From assembly GCA_000996605.1 (NCBI GenBank), contig LCOP01000008.1, positions 1-24,271 of the forward strand: a DNA stretch of 24,271 nt, read 5' to 3'. The notes below the pieces were generated by a model, which made no database searches, was not told the DNA's origin, and saw nothing but the letters and a program-made list of their open reading frames with translations. Every line of letters starts with the position of its first letter. Within the stretch, counting starts at the first letter, position 1. Made by a program: the position numbers and the translations under genes. Shown here one piece after another: positions 1 to 7,114 of this stretch. Source of the stretch: Parcubacteria group bacterium GW2011_GWA1_47_8. GTDB taxonomy: Bacteria > Patescibacteriota > Minisyncoccia > Phycocordibacterales > UBA1550.

Positions 1-21
1 AAGACATTTATACTTGTGTTC

Positions 22-54
22 ATAGTAAAGGGCACCTACGGTGCCCTTTACTAT
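22..54. repeat. Perfect 15-bp palindromic hairpin at the 3' end of the methyltransferase gene
   Basis: Arms ATAGTAAAGGGCACC (22-36) and GGTGCCCTTTACTAT (40-54) are exact reverse complements around a TAC loop. The TAG stop of the minus-strand methyltransferase (53-51) lies inside the right arm. No U-run follows on either strand, so it may be a weak terminator, an RNA 3'-end stabiliser or a REP-like palindrome. A second perfect palindrome of similar size sits in the 3' end of atpC. Confidence 0.75.
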
Positions 55-737
55 TGTAGTATGAAAATGAGGAGAAAGGGAGTTTCGTAATTCAAAGTAA
101 AATAATATTGGAGCGGACGATGAAACGATGTCGTCGTAACGACCTTCTGCGCGCCCGGATTCATTTCAATCGCGACTTTGCTTTCCGACATATAGCGGTC
201 GATACGGCGATACTGCGTCATGGTTTCTTCGTCGTAGCCCCACGAGCTTGTTTTCGGGATACGAAACGCAGGATGATTCATCACGAGATAGAGTGTGCCG
301 CCGGGCGCCAAGATGCGCGCACATTCTTTAAAAACCTTGTGTGGCGCTTCGATGTTTTGTATCGCGAGCACGATGGAAATTTTCTCAAAGTATCCATCTT
401 GAAATACCGCGAGGTCCTCCGCCGAGCGTACAAAATAACGAATCTCTTTGGGCGACTCTTCCTTCGCGCGTTCAATGAGTTCACGGCTGATATCCACCCC
501 TGCGACTTCCGCTCCCACCGCGAAAAATGCGCGCGAGAAAAACCCCTGCCCGCACGCGAGATCAAGAACACGAGATCCTTTGTGTATCTTCATTGCCCGA
601 ACAAGGTCTGGCAAAATCACTTTCGCTTGATACGTATCACCCTCTTTCTGCAAAAGATCATCGTACCATTTCGCTACCCCGCTCCATGAAGTTTCCATGC
701 CTTTCTTTACGGCCTTTTTTGGTTTTTGTCCTGTCAT
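51..737 (-). CDS. Class I SAM-dependent methyltransferase, apparently truncated at the C-terminus
   Basis: The protein has the Rossmann methyltransferase motif I (VLDLACGQG), the acidic end of strand 2 (GVDIS) and a motif-IV-like segment (ISIVLAIQNIE), as in UbiE/Methyltransf_11 small-molecule methyltransferases. The substrate is unknown. The frame is open to an ATG at 764, but a TATAAT box (752-747) lies inside that extension, so I prefer the ATG at 737, giving 228 aa and a nearly leaderless mRNA. A third ATG at 698 sits just before the ETSW segment where I remember relatives starting. After SFHRPLQYYF the frame goes into a short hydrophobic tail (ending FILQ) and stops in a perfect hairpin. 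From memory, relatives continue about 50 residues there, so the 3' end looks rearranged or frameshifted. The fold is sure; activity and exact ends are not. Confidence 0.8.
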   Translation of the reverse strand: MTGQKPKKAVKKGMETSWSGVAKWYDDLLQKEGDTYQAKVILPDLVRAMKIHKGSRVLDLACGQGFFSRAFFAVGAEVAGVDISRELIERAKEESPKEIRYFVRSAEDLAVFQDGYFEKISIVLAIQNIEAPHKVFKECARILAPGGTLYLVMNHPAFRIPKTSSWGYDEETMTQYRRIDRYMSESKVAIEMNPGAQKVVTTTSFHRPLQYYFTLNYETPFLLIFILQ

Positions 738-746
738 ATGTGATTG

Positions 747-752
747 ATTATA
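747..752 (-). promoter_or_regulatory. -10 box of the methyltransferase gene
   Basis: On the minus strand TATAAT is followed nine bases later by the ATG at 737, so transcription would start almost at the start codon. No good -35 hexamer is visible at 16-18 bp spacing. Confidence 0.45.
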
Positions 753-784
753 GCACAACGCCATCTTCCTTTATGATCAATGCC

Positions 785-814
785 TTGAAAAAATAATTGG
801 TGGCTAATTATAGA
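785..814 (+). promoter_or_regulatory. Candidate sigma-70 promoter of the C39 peptidase / UDG pair
   Basis: TTGAAA (785-790) is followed after 18 bp by TATAGA (809-814), about 25 bp upstream of the ATG at 840. The region between is very AT-rich and includes another TATAAT at 831-836, too close to the ATG to give a leader. There is no Shine-Dalgarno before the gene. Confidence 0.4.
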
Positions 815-839
815 TAAATTTAGTAATATATATAATATT

Positions 840-1343
840 ATGAAACTTGCTGTCCCCTATCACGAACAAGAAACCGAGTACACATGCGGACCGGCATCGC
901 TCCAGATGGCATTTTTGCTTCTCGGTAAATTCAAAAGCGAAAAAACTATCGCTGTACACGCTGAAACAAATCGCGAAGAAGGCACGCGACATCGGGGAAT
1001 GATCGCCGCCGCCTTGCGAGAAAAATTCTATTGTTATGTGAACGCCGACTCATCAATCAAAGAAATAAAATACTTTATAAACCTAGGCTTCCCTGTGGTC
1101 ATAGATTATACGGAACCATCATCAGAAGAAGGCCACTATGCGGTGGTGTCAGGATACAAAAACAAACATATTATTTTGAGCGACTCATGGAACGGCAAAG
1201 ATTTTACCCTCACGGAAACCGAGCTCGTTTCGCGCTGGTACGACCCGCACAACGGTCACAATGGATGTAATCAGTGGATGATGGTAGTTTCAAAAGAACC
1301 GTTCTCTTTGGGCAAACAATACATTCCTGAAGCGGGAAAGTAG
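840..1343 (+). CDS. C39-like cysteine peptidase (papain-like fold)
   Basis: This 167-aa protein carries the signature of the C39/C39_2 papain-like peptidase group. Gln10 and Cys16 (YTCGPASLQM) match the oxyanion Gln and nucleophile, His99 lies in EGHYAVVSGY, and Asp115 lies in ILSDSWNG. The catalytic set therefore looks complete. Family members cleave double-glycine leader peptides in ABC exporters or act as stand-alone proteases. Here there is no transporter domain, signal peptide or membrane segment, so a cytoplasmic stand-alone enzyme is most likely and its substrate is unknown. The start at 840 is the first ATG after an AT-rich promoter region. The uracil-DNA glycosylase gene starts 14 bp after its stop, so the two are probably co-transcribed without an obvious functional link. 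Confidence 0.8.
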   Translation: MKLAVPYHEQETEYTCGPASLQMAFLLLGKFKSEKTIAVHAETNREEGTRHRGMIAAALREKFYCYVNADSSIKEIKYFINLGFPVVIDYTEPSSEEGHYAVVSGYKNKHIILSDSWNGKDFTLTETELVSRWYDPHNGHNGCNQWMMVVSKEPFSLGKQYIPEAGK

Positions 1344-1357
1344 CCCCATCTTGCAAC

Positions 1358-1960
1358 ATGGACAAATCGATAGAACTCAAAAAACTGCATACAAAATGGC
1401 TTGCAGAATGCGTGTGTAAACTCAAAAAGACCGCGACGCGTGGCGTGCCGGGCGACGGAAGTGCGCACGCAGAGATAGTGTTCATCGGCGAAGCGCCGGG
1501 CGCAAAAGAAGACAAAGAAGGGCGACCGTTCGTTGGGGCCGCGGGGAAATTTCTCGCCGAAATGCTTGCAGATGTTAAAATGAAGCGCGAGGATATTTAT
1601 ATAACCAATATTGTAAAGTATCGCCCGCCCGACAATCGCGACCCCTTGCCCAAAGAAATCGCCGCATGTGCGAAGTGGCTTGAAGAAGAAATCAAACTCA
1701 TCAATCCGAAGCTCATCGTCTTCCTCGGACGGCACTCCATGAATCATTTCTTTCCGAAAGAAAAAATATCTACGGTGCATGGCAAACTCATCATCGAGCC
1801 AAAATGGGGTAAGCGCCAGCATTTCCTCCCCCTCTACCACCCCGCCGCCGCGCTCTACAACGGTTCCCTCCGCGCAACTCTCAAAGAAGATTTTGCGAAA
1901 ATACCTTTAATCCTCAAAGAGATTGCTAAGAACCCATCCACTATCTTCCCCCTTCCCTGA
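1358..1960 (+). CDS. Uracil-DNA glycosylase, family 4-like, with altered Fe-S cysteine set
   Basis: The enzyme would remove uracil from DNA and start base-excision repair. Family 4 marks are GEAPG with ED (44-52), the GRPFVGAAG loop (55-63), the NIVKYRPPDNRDP segment (84-96) and the C-terminal HPAAAL motif. At 200 aa it is of normal length. Family 4 enzymes usually bind a 4Fe-4S cluster with four cysteines: a Cys-x2-Cys pair near the N-terminus, one Cys before RPP and one about 16 residues later. Here the N-terminal pair is Cys18-x-Cys20, the third position is Tyr88 and only Cys104 of the second pair remains. The cluster is thus probably lost or bound differently. The stop is 5 bp from the convergent atpC stop. 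Confidence 0.85.
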   Translation: MDKSIELKKLHTKWLAECVCKLKKTATRGVPGDGSAHAEIVFIGEAPGAKEDKEGRPFVGAAGKFLAEMLADVKMKREDIYITNIVKYRPPDNRDPLPKEIAACAKWLEEEIKLINPKLIVFLGRHSMNHFFPKEKISTVHGKLIIEPKWGKRQHFLPLYHPAAALYNGSLRATLKEDFAKIPLILKEIAKNPSTIFPLP

Positions 1961-1965
1961 AACCC

Positions 1966-2253
1966 TTATTTCTGGCTACAAAACTTCGTCTCGTACGAAC
2001 CATAATTCATTATGGTTCGTACTCTCGCTTGATTGTCTCCGACTTCGAGCATTCCCCCGTCGGGCACAGGGATCAGTTTTATCGAGCCGTCATCGAGCGT
2101 GATGCGCAATTCGCCCTTCTTGAGCGGCGTTATGATCGGTGCGTGGTGTGGCAAGATAGTTATCTCACCTGCCGTGCCCGGGCACGCCGCAACCTGACGG
2201 ACATCGTCCGCAAACAACACTTCTCCTACCGTTGCTATTGTAAGCTTCATCAT
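1966..2253 (-). CDS. atpC: F1 ATP synthase epsilon subunit, N-terminal domain only
   Basis: The 95 aa match the beta-sandwich domain of AtpC (KLTIATVGEVLFADDV, GEITILPHHAPIITPLKKGEL, GGMLEVGDNQARV). The subunit links the rotor to the F1 head in the membrane-bound ATP synthase. Full-length bacterial epsilon has about 130-140 residues. The C-terminal helical hairpin that inhibits ATP hydrolysis is missing, which I believe is common in reduced genomes. After the expected end of the domain the frame runs through a perfect 30-nt palindrome (1993-2022), giving an unusual tail (RTIMNYGSYETKFCSQK). It follows atpD at 65 bp and should be co-transcribed with it. Two ATGs are adjacent; the first is used. 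No close Shine-Dalgarno is visible. Confidence 0.88.
   Translation of the reverse strand: MMKLTIATVGEVLFADDVRQVAACPGTAGEITILPHHAPIITPLKKGELRITLDDGSIKLIPVPDGGMLEVGDNQARVRTIMNYGSYETKFCSQK
1993..2022. repeat. Perfect 14-bp palindrome inside the 3' end of atpC
   Basis: Arms GTACGAACCATAAT (1993-2006) and ATTATGGTTCGTAC (2009-2022) are exact reverse complements with a 2-nt centre. It lies in the coding frame and encodes part of the odd C-terminal tail. No U-run follows on either strand. Confidence 0.8.
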
Positions 2254-2286
2254 AGTATTTATTTATTGTCTCCCCCTCCACATCCC

Positions 2287-2315
2287 TATTGACTATTAAC
2301 TATCGACTATTGACT
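2287..2315. repeat. Short degenerate direct repeats (GACTATT-like) between atpC and atpD
   Basis: The atpD-atpC gap contains TATTGACTATTAACTATC followed by GACTATTGACT, that is about four copies of an 8-nt GACTATTA/G-like unit starting every 8-10 bases and ending just before the atpD stop. No function is visible; slippage is the simplest origin. Confidence 0.5.
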
Positions 2316-2318
2316 GTC

Positions 2319-3698
2319 CTATCCGACTTCCTCAATCGTCCCCTTCATATAAAACGCGGATTCGTTCACATCGTCATACTTCCCTTCCAAGATGCGCGCA
2401 AATCCTTCGACAGTGTCGTCGAGCTTCACATACTTGCCCGGAGTCCCCGTGAACACCTCTCCTACAAAGAACGGTTGGGAGAGAAAGCGCTGTATCTTGC
2501 GCGCGCGCGAAACCGCGAGCTTATCGTCTTCGGAAAGTTCCTCGATACCCAAAATGGCGATGATGTCCTGCAAATCTTTGTAGCGCTGGAGCACCTTGCG
2601 CGTTTCCATTGCAACTTTGTAGTGTCGCTCGCCGACGACTTGCGGATCAAGTGCGGTCGATGCGGAATCGAGCGGGTCGATGGCGGGGTAAATACCGAGC
2701 GACGCGAGCGGGCGCGAAAGCACGACGGTGGAGTCCAAGTGCGAGAACGTCGTCGCAGGTGCCGGGTCGGTGAGGTCGTCCGCCGGTACGTACACCGCCT
2801 GCACAGAGGTAATAGAACCCTTAGTGGTCGAGGCGATACGCTCTTGGAGCTGGCCCATTTCCTCGGCGAGGGTCGGCTGGTAGCCCACCGCAGACGGCAC
2901 TCGCCCAAGGAGCGCCGACACCTCCGCACCCGCCTGAATGAAACGGAATATATTGTCCATAAAAAGAAGTGTGTCCTTGCCACCGGCATCGCGGAAATAC
3001 TCCGCCATGGTGAGCCCCGAGAGCCCCACGCGTGCGCGCGCACCCGGCACTTCGTTCATCTGACCAAAGACAAGTGCGGTCTTTGCAAGCACTCCCGACT
3101 CTTTCATTTCGTGATAGAGTTCGTTACCTTCGCGCACACGCTCGCCGATACCCGCAAACACCGAGTACCCGCCGTGTTCGGTCGCGACGTTTCTGATGAG
3201 TTCCTGTATAAGCACGGTCTTGCCTACGCCAGCACCACCAAAGAGTCCCACCTTGCCACCCTTCACAAACGGCGTCATGAGGTCGATTGCTTTGATGCCC
3301 GTTTCAAAAATCTCTGTTTTCGTTTTTTGGTCTTTGAATGGCGGTGCCACACGGTGAATAGGGAGCCGCGGCACACTCGCGGGAAGCCCCGCTTCCCCGT
3401 CAATGGTTTCGCCGAGAACGTTAAAAAGCCGTCCGAGTACCTGCTCGCCAACGGGTACTTGCACGGGTACGCCCGTATTCCTCACCTCGACCCCGCGACG
3501 GAGTCCGTCGGTAGAGTCGAGTGAAATGCAGCGCACGCGCCCTTGACCTAAATGTTGCGCAACCTCAAGCACGATTTTTTTCTTTGCGCCGCCTTCTTTG
3601 TGCTCGATAATGAGCGCATCGTACATGGCGGGAAGCGCTCCTTCAAAATACACGTCAACGATTGGTCCGACGATTTGTTTGATTGTTCCTGTGTTCAT
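2319..3698 (-). CDS. atpD: F1 ATP synthase beta subunit (catalytic)
   Basis: This is the nucleotide-hydrolysing/synthesising subunit of the F1 head. The N-terminal barrel starts MNTGTIKQIVGPIVDV. The P-loop GGAGVGKT, the catalytic-Glu region GIGERVREGNELYHEM, the Walker B strand TLLFMDNIFRFIQAG and the GYQPTLAEEMGQLQERI segment are all present. At 459 aa it is full length. In most bacteria atpD follows atpA and atpG in one operon. Here the gene immediately upstream is an unrelated 60-aa protein behind a strong bidirectional terminator, so atpD-atpC form their own unit and the rest of the complex must be encoded elsewhere. No clear Shine-Dalgarno is seen before the ATG. One of the safest calls in the window. 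Confidence 0.97.
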   Translation of the reverse strand: MNTGTIKQIVGPIVDVYFEGALPAMYDALIIEHKEGGAKKKIVLEVAQHLGQGRVRCISLDSTDGLRRGVEVRNTGVPVQVPVGEQVLGRLFNVLGETIDGEAGLPASVPRLPIHRVAPPFKDQKTKTEIFETGIKAIDLMTPFVKGGKVGLFGGAGVGKTVLIQELIRNVATEHGGYSVFAGIGERVREGNELYHEMKESGVLAKTALVFGQMNEVPGARARVGLSGLTMAEYFRDAGGKDTLLFMDNIFRFIQAGAEVSALLGRVPSAVGYQPTLAEEMGQLQERIASTTKGSITSVQAVYVPADDLTDPAPATTFSHLDSTVVLSRPLASLGIYPAIDPLDSASTALDPQVVGERHYKVAMETRKVLQRYKDLQDIIAILGIEELSEDDKLAVSRARKIQRFLSQPFFVGEVFTGTPGKYVKLDDTVEGFARILEGKYDDVNESAFYMKGTIEEVG

Positions 3699-3756
3699 GA
3701 TTAATTTTTCTTACTTAATGTCGAAACTCTATCATTTTTTACCCAAAAAACCAAGC

Positions 3757-3788
3757 GAAAAACCTCCATCAATTGATGGAGGTTTTTC
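3757..3788. terminator. Bidirectional intrinsic terminator
   Basis: A 32-nt perfect palindrome: GAAAAACCTCCATCAA followed by its exact reverse complement, with A5 on one side and T5 on the other. It begins 3 bp after the stop of the small minus-strand gene and separates it from atpD downstream. Confidence 0.85.
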
Positions 3789-3790
3789 TT

Positions 3791-3973
3791 CTACTTTCCT
3801 TTTACCTGTCTCTCCAATTTATCAAAGCGAACCAAAAGGTCGTGGATCTCATATCGTGGGACAAAACGATCACCAATTTCCAATACGTCTCTGCGAGTTG
3901 TAGCAAGATTTTCTTTCACTACCATAACAGAAAGGTCATCAATCGTCACTTTTTTAATTACTTCCTTTTTCAT
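3791..3973 (-). CDS. Small predicted helical/coiled-coil protein, function unknown
   Basis: A 60-aa protein, charged and largely helical in character. The segment VTIDDLSVMV near its start and RYEIHDLLVRFDKLERQV at its end resemble small coiled-coil proteins that I recall from many Parcubacteria genomes. Those are usually longer, with a variable heptad region between the two segments, so this copy may be an internally shortened version. It has no signal peptide or membrane segment. The stop lies 3 bp from a strong bidirectional terminator, which supports it as a real transcribed gene. Upstream on its strand is a TATGAT box near 4009 and the remnant with the 42-bp duplication. No function can be assigned. 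Confidence 0.6.
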   Translation of the reverse strand: MKKEVIKKVTIDDLSVMVVKENLATTRRDVLEIGDRFVPRYEIHDLLVRFDKLERQVKGK

Positions 3974-3992
3974 AAACTAGCACCCCATCCAC

Positions 3993-4130
3993 TTAATTTT
4001 GTCCATCATACTTGAATACTTTCTTCGCGTCTTCAATGGTAAACTTCCACGTAATCGTCTCTTCTTTTCGGTTGCCAATGGTAAACTTCCACGTAATCGT
4101 CTCTTCTTTTCGGTTGCGACACTTAATTCC
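3993..4130 (-). pseudogene. Remnant reading frame containing an in-frame 42-bp duplication
   Basis: On the minus strand one frame reads NRKEETITWKFTIG, then NRKEETITWKFTIE, then DAKKVFKYDGQN and a TAA at 3995-3993. It has no start codon: a TAG precedes it close to the end of the glycosidase gene. The composition looks protein-like, so this may be the 3' tail of a gene whose front was lost. The family is not recognised. A TATGAT within it may serve as -10 box for the small gene downstream. Confidence 0.35.
4034..4117. repeat. Perfect tandem duplication, 2 x 42 bp
   Basis: Two identical 42-bp copies (4034-4075 and 4076-4117), each starting CAATGGTAAACTTCCACG. The unit length is 14 codons, so any minus-strand frame stays open. 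Exact identity implies a recent duplication or strong constraint. Confidence 0.9.
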
Positions 4131-5417
4131 CTAGGCTTTTTTGCCATAAAAGAGCGCTCGGATTTTATACCACAGCGAAGGATGCGCCGGCTTGAGATAC
4201 ACGTTCCGCTGTGTTGAGGTGCCGATGTCATTAGAGAGCGCAAACGTCACGCCGGGGTACTCCGCACTGTCTTCAACAACGATTGTTCGGTATCCGGGAG
4301 GCAAAAAAAGTTGATAGAATCCGCCATCCGTTTTGACAGAGTAGGTCGTACTTGCAACAGTGACGGCAACATCACTCAAAGGCTCGCCAAGGGAATCCAT
4401 AATGGTGCCGTACACATACGGTGCGGTGTAATAATCTTTCAGTACAAAATACGCGGGACGCGGCGTGCCGTCGTCGTTCACAATTGCGGTCGATCCGCCA
4501 GTAAGTGTCCAGTAGCTCACCAAAGGTACGGATTCATTTTGCACGTACAGCGTATCCAAAAGAGCGCGGACAAAATTCGCCTGCGCGAGCGGCGTCATGT
4601 TGCCGTTCAGATCCGGTATCGGCGCGCCGAGTTCGCCGAGTCCCACCTTCGCGTCAAGCTTTTTCGCAATCGTGCGCACGTCGTTCCCAAAACGCTCCGC
4701 CGAGCTGACGTAGTGGTCGATGAGTACCGTCCCCCCGAGTGCTTTCGCCGACGCGGGCGTAATAATATCGCGCGCAATATCACCGTTCATAGTCGTGTAT
4801 ACCTCGAGCGACTTGCCGAGCGCCTCGAATTCACGGAGTGCAATATCACGCTCCTCGATGAGAAAATTATTATACCCTTCCTTCTCCCCCGTTCTGCGCG
4901 GATCCCCCGGTCCGCCATTTTCACATTCCGGACAGGGAGAGAAAAGATCGCCGTCTTTGAAAAGGCTTGGGTGCTTCTTTATGAACGCCGCGAGGAGCCG
5001 CTTGTGCTCCGCGCGGGCAATCCTCGGAAATCCAAACCACCCTTCCCATCCCGAAAAGTTCCCACGGAACCACACCGAGAGATGATGCGCGCGCGCAGAT
5101 GCGACCCACAAGGAGAGGACGGGAATGAACCGCTCGTCATACGGCGTTGCAATAGCGACATGCGTGGCGCCGACATCTTCAATGAGCCTCATCTGCTCGT
5201 CAATCATCTTTTTAAAAGCCGCCGGATTGTCAAGCACCTGCCCCGATATGTCGCGCGAATACTTCATCGTGTCCACCGCCTGCACCGCGAAAAGTTGCTT
5301 TTGGTGTTCAGGGAAGAAAGCTGGGCGAGAGAGCGACGCAAAGACAGCAATCGCACCCGCACCCCCCACAAGGAGTCCGCCGAGAAATACATATAATAAT
5401 TGTTTGATGATGCGCAT
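4131..5417 (-). CDS. Membrane-anchored putative glycosidase (TIM-barrel-like) with C-terminal carboxypeptidase-regulatory-like domain
   Basis: This 428-aa protein starts with an N-terminal signal anchor (about residues 5-28, LLYVFLGGLLVGGAGAIAVF), so the rest should lie outside the membrane. Residues ~45-335 have alternating strands and helices with aromatic and acidic clusters (SVWFRGNFSGWEGWFGF, VGLGELGAPIPDL, SYWTLTGG) typical of clan-A-like glycoside hydrolases. I cannot name a GH family or prove a catalytic pair. A CPECENGG segment could hold a metal or disulfide. Residues ~340-395 (VYGTIMDSLGEPLSDVAVTV, then DGGFYQLFLPPGYRTI) fit a CarboxypepD_reg-like beta-sandwich, common in surface proteins. 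It is the last gene of the glycan operon, 14 bp after the GT-C gene, which suggests trimming or remodelling of the exported glycan. Confidence 0.65.
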   Translation of the reverse strand: MRIIKQLLYVFLGGLLVGGAGAIAVFASLSRPAFFPEHQKQLFAVQAVDTMKYSRDISGQVLDNPAAFKKMIDEQMRLIEDVGATHVAIATPYDERFIPVLSLWVASARAHHLSVWFRGNFSGWEGWFGFPRIARAEHKRLLAAFIKKHPSLFKDGDLFSPCPECENGGPGDPRRTGEKEGYNNFLIEERDIALREFEALGKSLEVYTTMNGDIARDIITPASAKALGGTVLIDHYVSSAERFGNDVRTIAKKLDAKVGLGELGAPIPDLNGNMTPLAQANFVRALLDTLYVQNESVPLVSYWTLTGGSTAIVNDDGTPRPAYFVLKDYYTAPYVYGTIMDSLGEPLSDVAVTVASTTYSVKTDGGFYQLFLPPGYRTIVVEDSAEYPGVTFALSNDIGTSTQRNVYLKPAHPSLWYKIRALFYGKKA

Positions 5418-5431
5418 ACGATGAAAAATTC

Positions 5432-7114
5432 TTAATTTGCGGGGTACACGTCGATTCTGCGGAAAATGAGAATATCCTCGGAAGTATACACTTTATTGAA
5501 GTATTTGAACAATCGCGCATTTAGCTCAGGCTTGTCGATGAGATTTCTCCATATCACGTCGTTCTTTTGCATGATGATCCACCGCGCGTATTTCTCTGGT
5601 TCAACAAGCGACTCTGCCCAATACGGCTTGTTACCGATATAGATGACGTCCTTCATCTTCATAGGAGTACGCACAATACTAATCGTCCGCGCAAAGTCGT
5701 CCGTGAGCACCATCCCATAATCATATTCTCTCGCTATCCACGCTTGCGCATCCGGCATCTTTGCGATAGCCGAGGAAAGCCCCGACATGCCGTCCTTGAA
5801 CGCAAGTACGGGGGAAAACCCGACGACAAAAAGTATCGCCTGCAAAGCGACAACCCCCGTGACCAGCGTGCGTCCGAGCGTCCTGCTTCTATAAAAAAGG
5901 TACGCCGTGAATATCGCAAAGAACGGCACCATCATCGTACCATAGCGCACATTGAAAAGTGTCCATTCAAAGGTCGGCGGCGTAAGCCCGGGGAGAAAGA
6001 TGACCGACTGCCCGAGGAAAAGCGTGGCGACGTTAAAAAGAAACGGCACGAAAAGTACGAGGAGAATCAATATTTGATATTTCTTGGTTTTGTCTCCGAG
6101 AAATACATACACGCCGGCGAGCGCCGCCAAAGCGAGGAGTATCCCCATGCTTTCGAGACTCGTCACAAAGTAATACAGAAGCGCGACGCCAATGTTATGA
6201 TACGCGGGAAGCTCACCGCGCGCGAGCCAGCCCTGCTGTTGCGATGCGGCGGAGAATTGGCTGTGCGTAAAGTACAGCGGGTCGCCCAAAATGAGCCAGT
6301 CCCACAAAAACCACAGGAGAATTCCAAAAAACGCGAGCGTTGAAAAGAGAATCAAACGCCCCTCGAGAAGACCGAACCGCTCCCCGAAGGGCTTGTCACT
6401 CCTTGCGGCAAAAAACCCGCGCATGCCGTGTAGTACTTGCGACCACCCATCCCGTATGCGATACGGGAGATAATACAACACGAGAACGCCCGCCTCCACA
6501 AGGACAAGCCCCCAACCATCGTAACGCGAAAGTGATGCACAAAATCCAAAAAACGCCGCGAGAATAAGCATGAGCAAATCCGTATCATCCAAGAGAAAGC
6601 GAATGAAAAAATAACTTGAGAGGATAAAGAACACAATGAGCGTCATTTCCGTCATAGGTGTTGACTGGAGATAGAGAATATTCGGATTGAGGACGAACGC
6701 AATCGCCGCAATGAACGCCGCTCTACCATCCTTGGTCAAGACGAATGTCAGCCGATACAGAAATACCGCAGACACCACAAATGCGATCCCCGAGACGACA
6801 GAACCCGCAAGCCCCGTCTTCCACAACCAGTCGAAATACACCAACGGCACGAGAAAGAGGTGCGGAAGCGGTAACCAAATACCGCCCAGCTGGGCGAAAC
6901 CGGGTGTCAGACTGTCAATGACGCGCTTGGCGATATTTAGGTGTGACTCAGCATCACCGTACGCGATGATATAACCATGCGTGAACGAGTATGCGGTACT
7001 TAGGACGGCAAGCGTCACCGCAATAACAATGACCCACCGCTCTGGGGTAACCAATTTAAAAAAGCGCGGAAGCCACGCGAAATATTTTTCTGCGATAATG
7101 AGTGTGTTATTCAT
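5432..7114 (-). CDS. GT-C fold integral-membrane glycosyltransferase (PMT/ArnT-like)
   Basis: The 560-aa protein has about ten hydrophobic segments. A short cytoplasmic start is followed by a first transmembrane helix and a first outer loop with acidic residues (AYGDAESHLNIAKRVID), the layout of GT-C enzymes that use polyprenyl-phosphate sugars on the outer face. GGIWLPLPHLFLVPLVYF follows, as in PMT_2/ArnT-like families. The soluble C-terminal part is small. I start it at the ATG at 7114, which overlaps the upstream gene's TAA (7109-7107) by 8 nt, an arrangement typical of translational coupling; the longer frame to 7171 would lie inside the previous gene. Donor and acceptor are unknown. The context indicates surface-glycan decoration or protein O-glycosylation. 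Confidence 0.75.
   Translation of the reverse strand: MNNTLIIAEKYFAWLPRFFKLVTPERWVIVIAVTLAVLSTAYSFTHGYIIAYGDAESHLNIAKRVIDSLTPGFAQLGGIWLPLPHLFLVPLVYFDWLWKTGLAGSVVSGIAFVVSAVFLYRLTFVLTKDGRAAFIAAIAFVLNPNILYLQSTPMTEMTLIVFFILSSYFFIRFLLDDTDLLMLILAAFFGFCASLSRYDGWGLVLVEAGVLVLYYLPYRIRDGWSQVLHGMRGFFAARSDKPFGERFGLLEGRLILFSTLAFFGILLWFLWDWLILGDPLYFTHSQFSAASQQQGWLARGELPAYHNIGVALLYYFVTSLESMGILLALAALAGVYVFLGDKTKKYQILILLVLFVPFLFNVATLFLGQSVIFLPGLTPPTFEWTLFNVRYGTMMVPFFAIFTAYLFYRSRTLGRTLVTGVVALQAILFVVGFSPVLAFKDGMSGLSSAIAKMPDAQAWIAREYDYGMVLTDDFARTISIVRTPMKMKDVIYIGNKPYWAESLVEPEKYARWIIMQKNDVIWRNLIDKPELNARLFKYFNKVYTSEDILIFRRIDVYPAN

Noticed and set aside
2289..3524. 411-aa plus-strand open frame
   Set aside because: It is the antisense shadow of atpD; it is rich in Arg/His/Cys and matches no family.
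4034..4117. Start of a CRISPR array or iteron set
   Set aside because: Only two copies, directly adjacent with no spacer, and in a coding-like frame.
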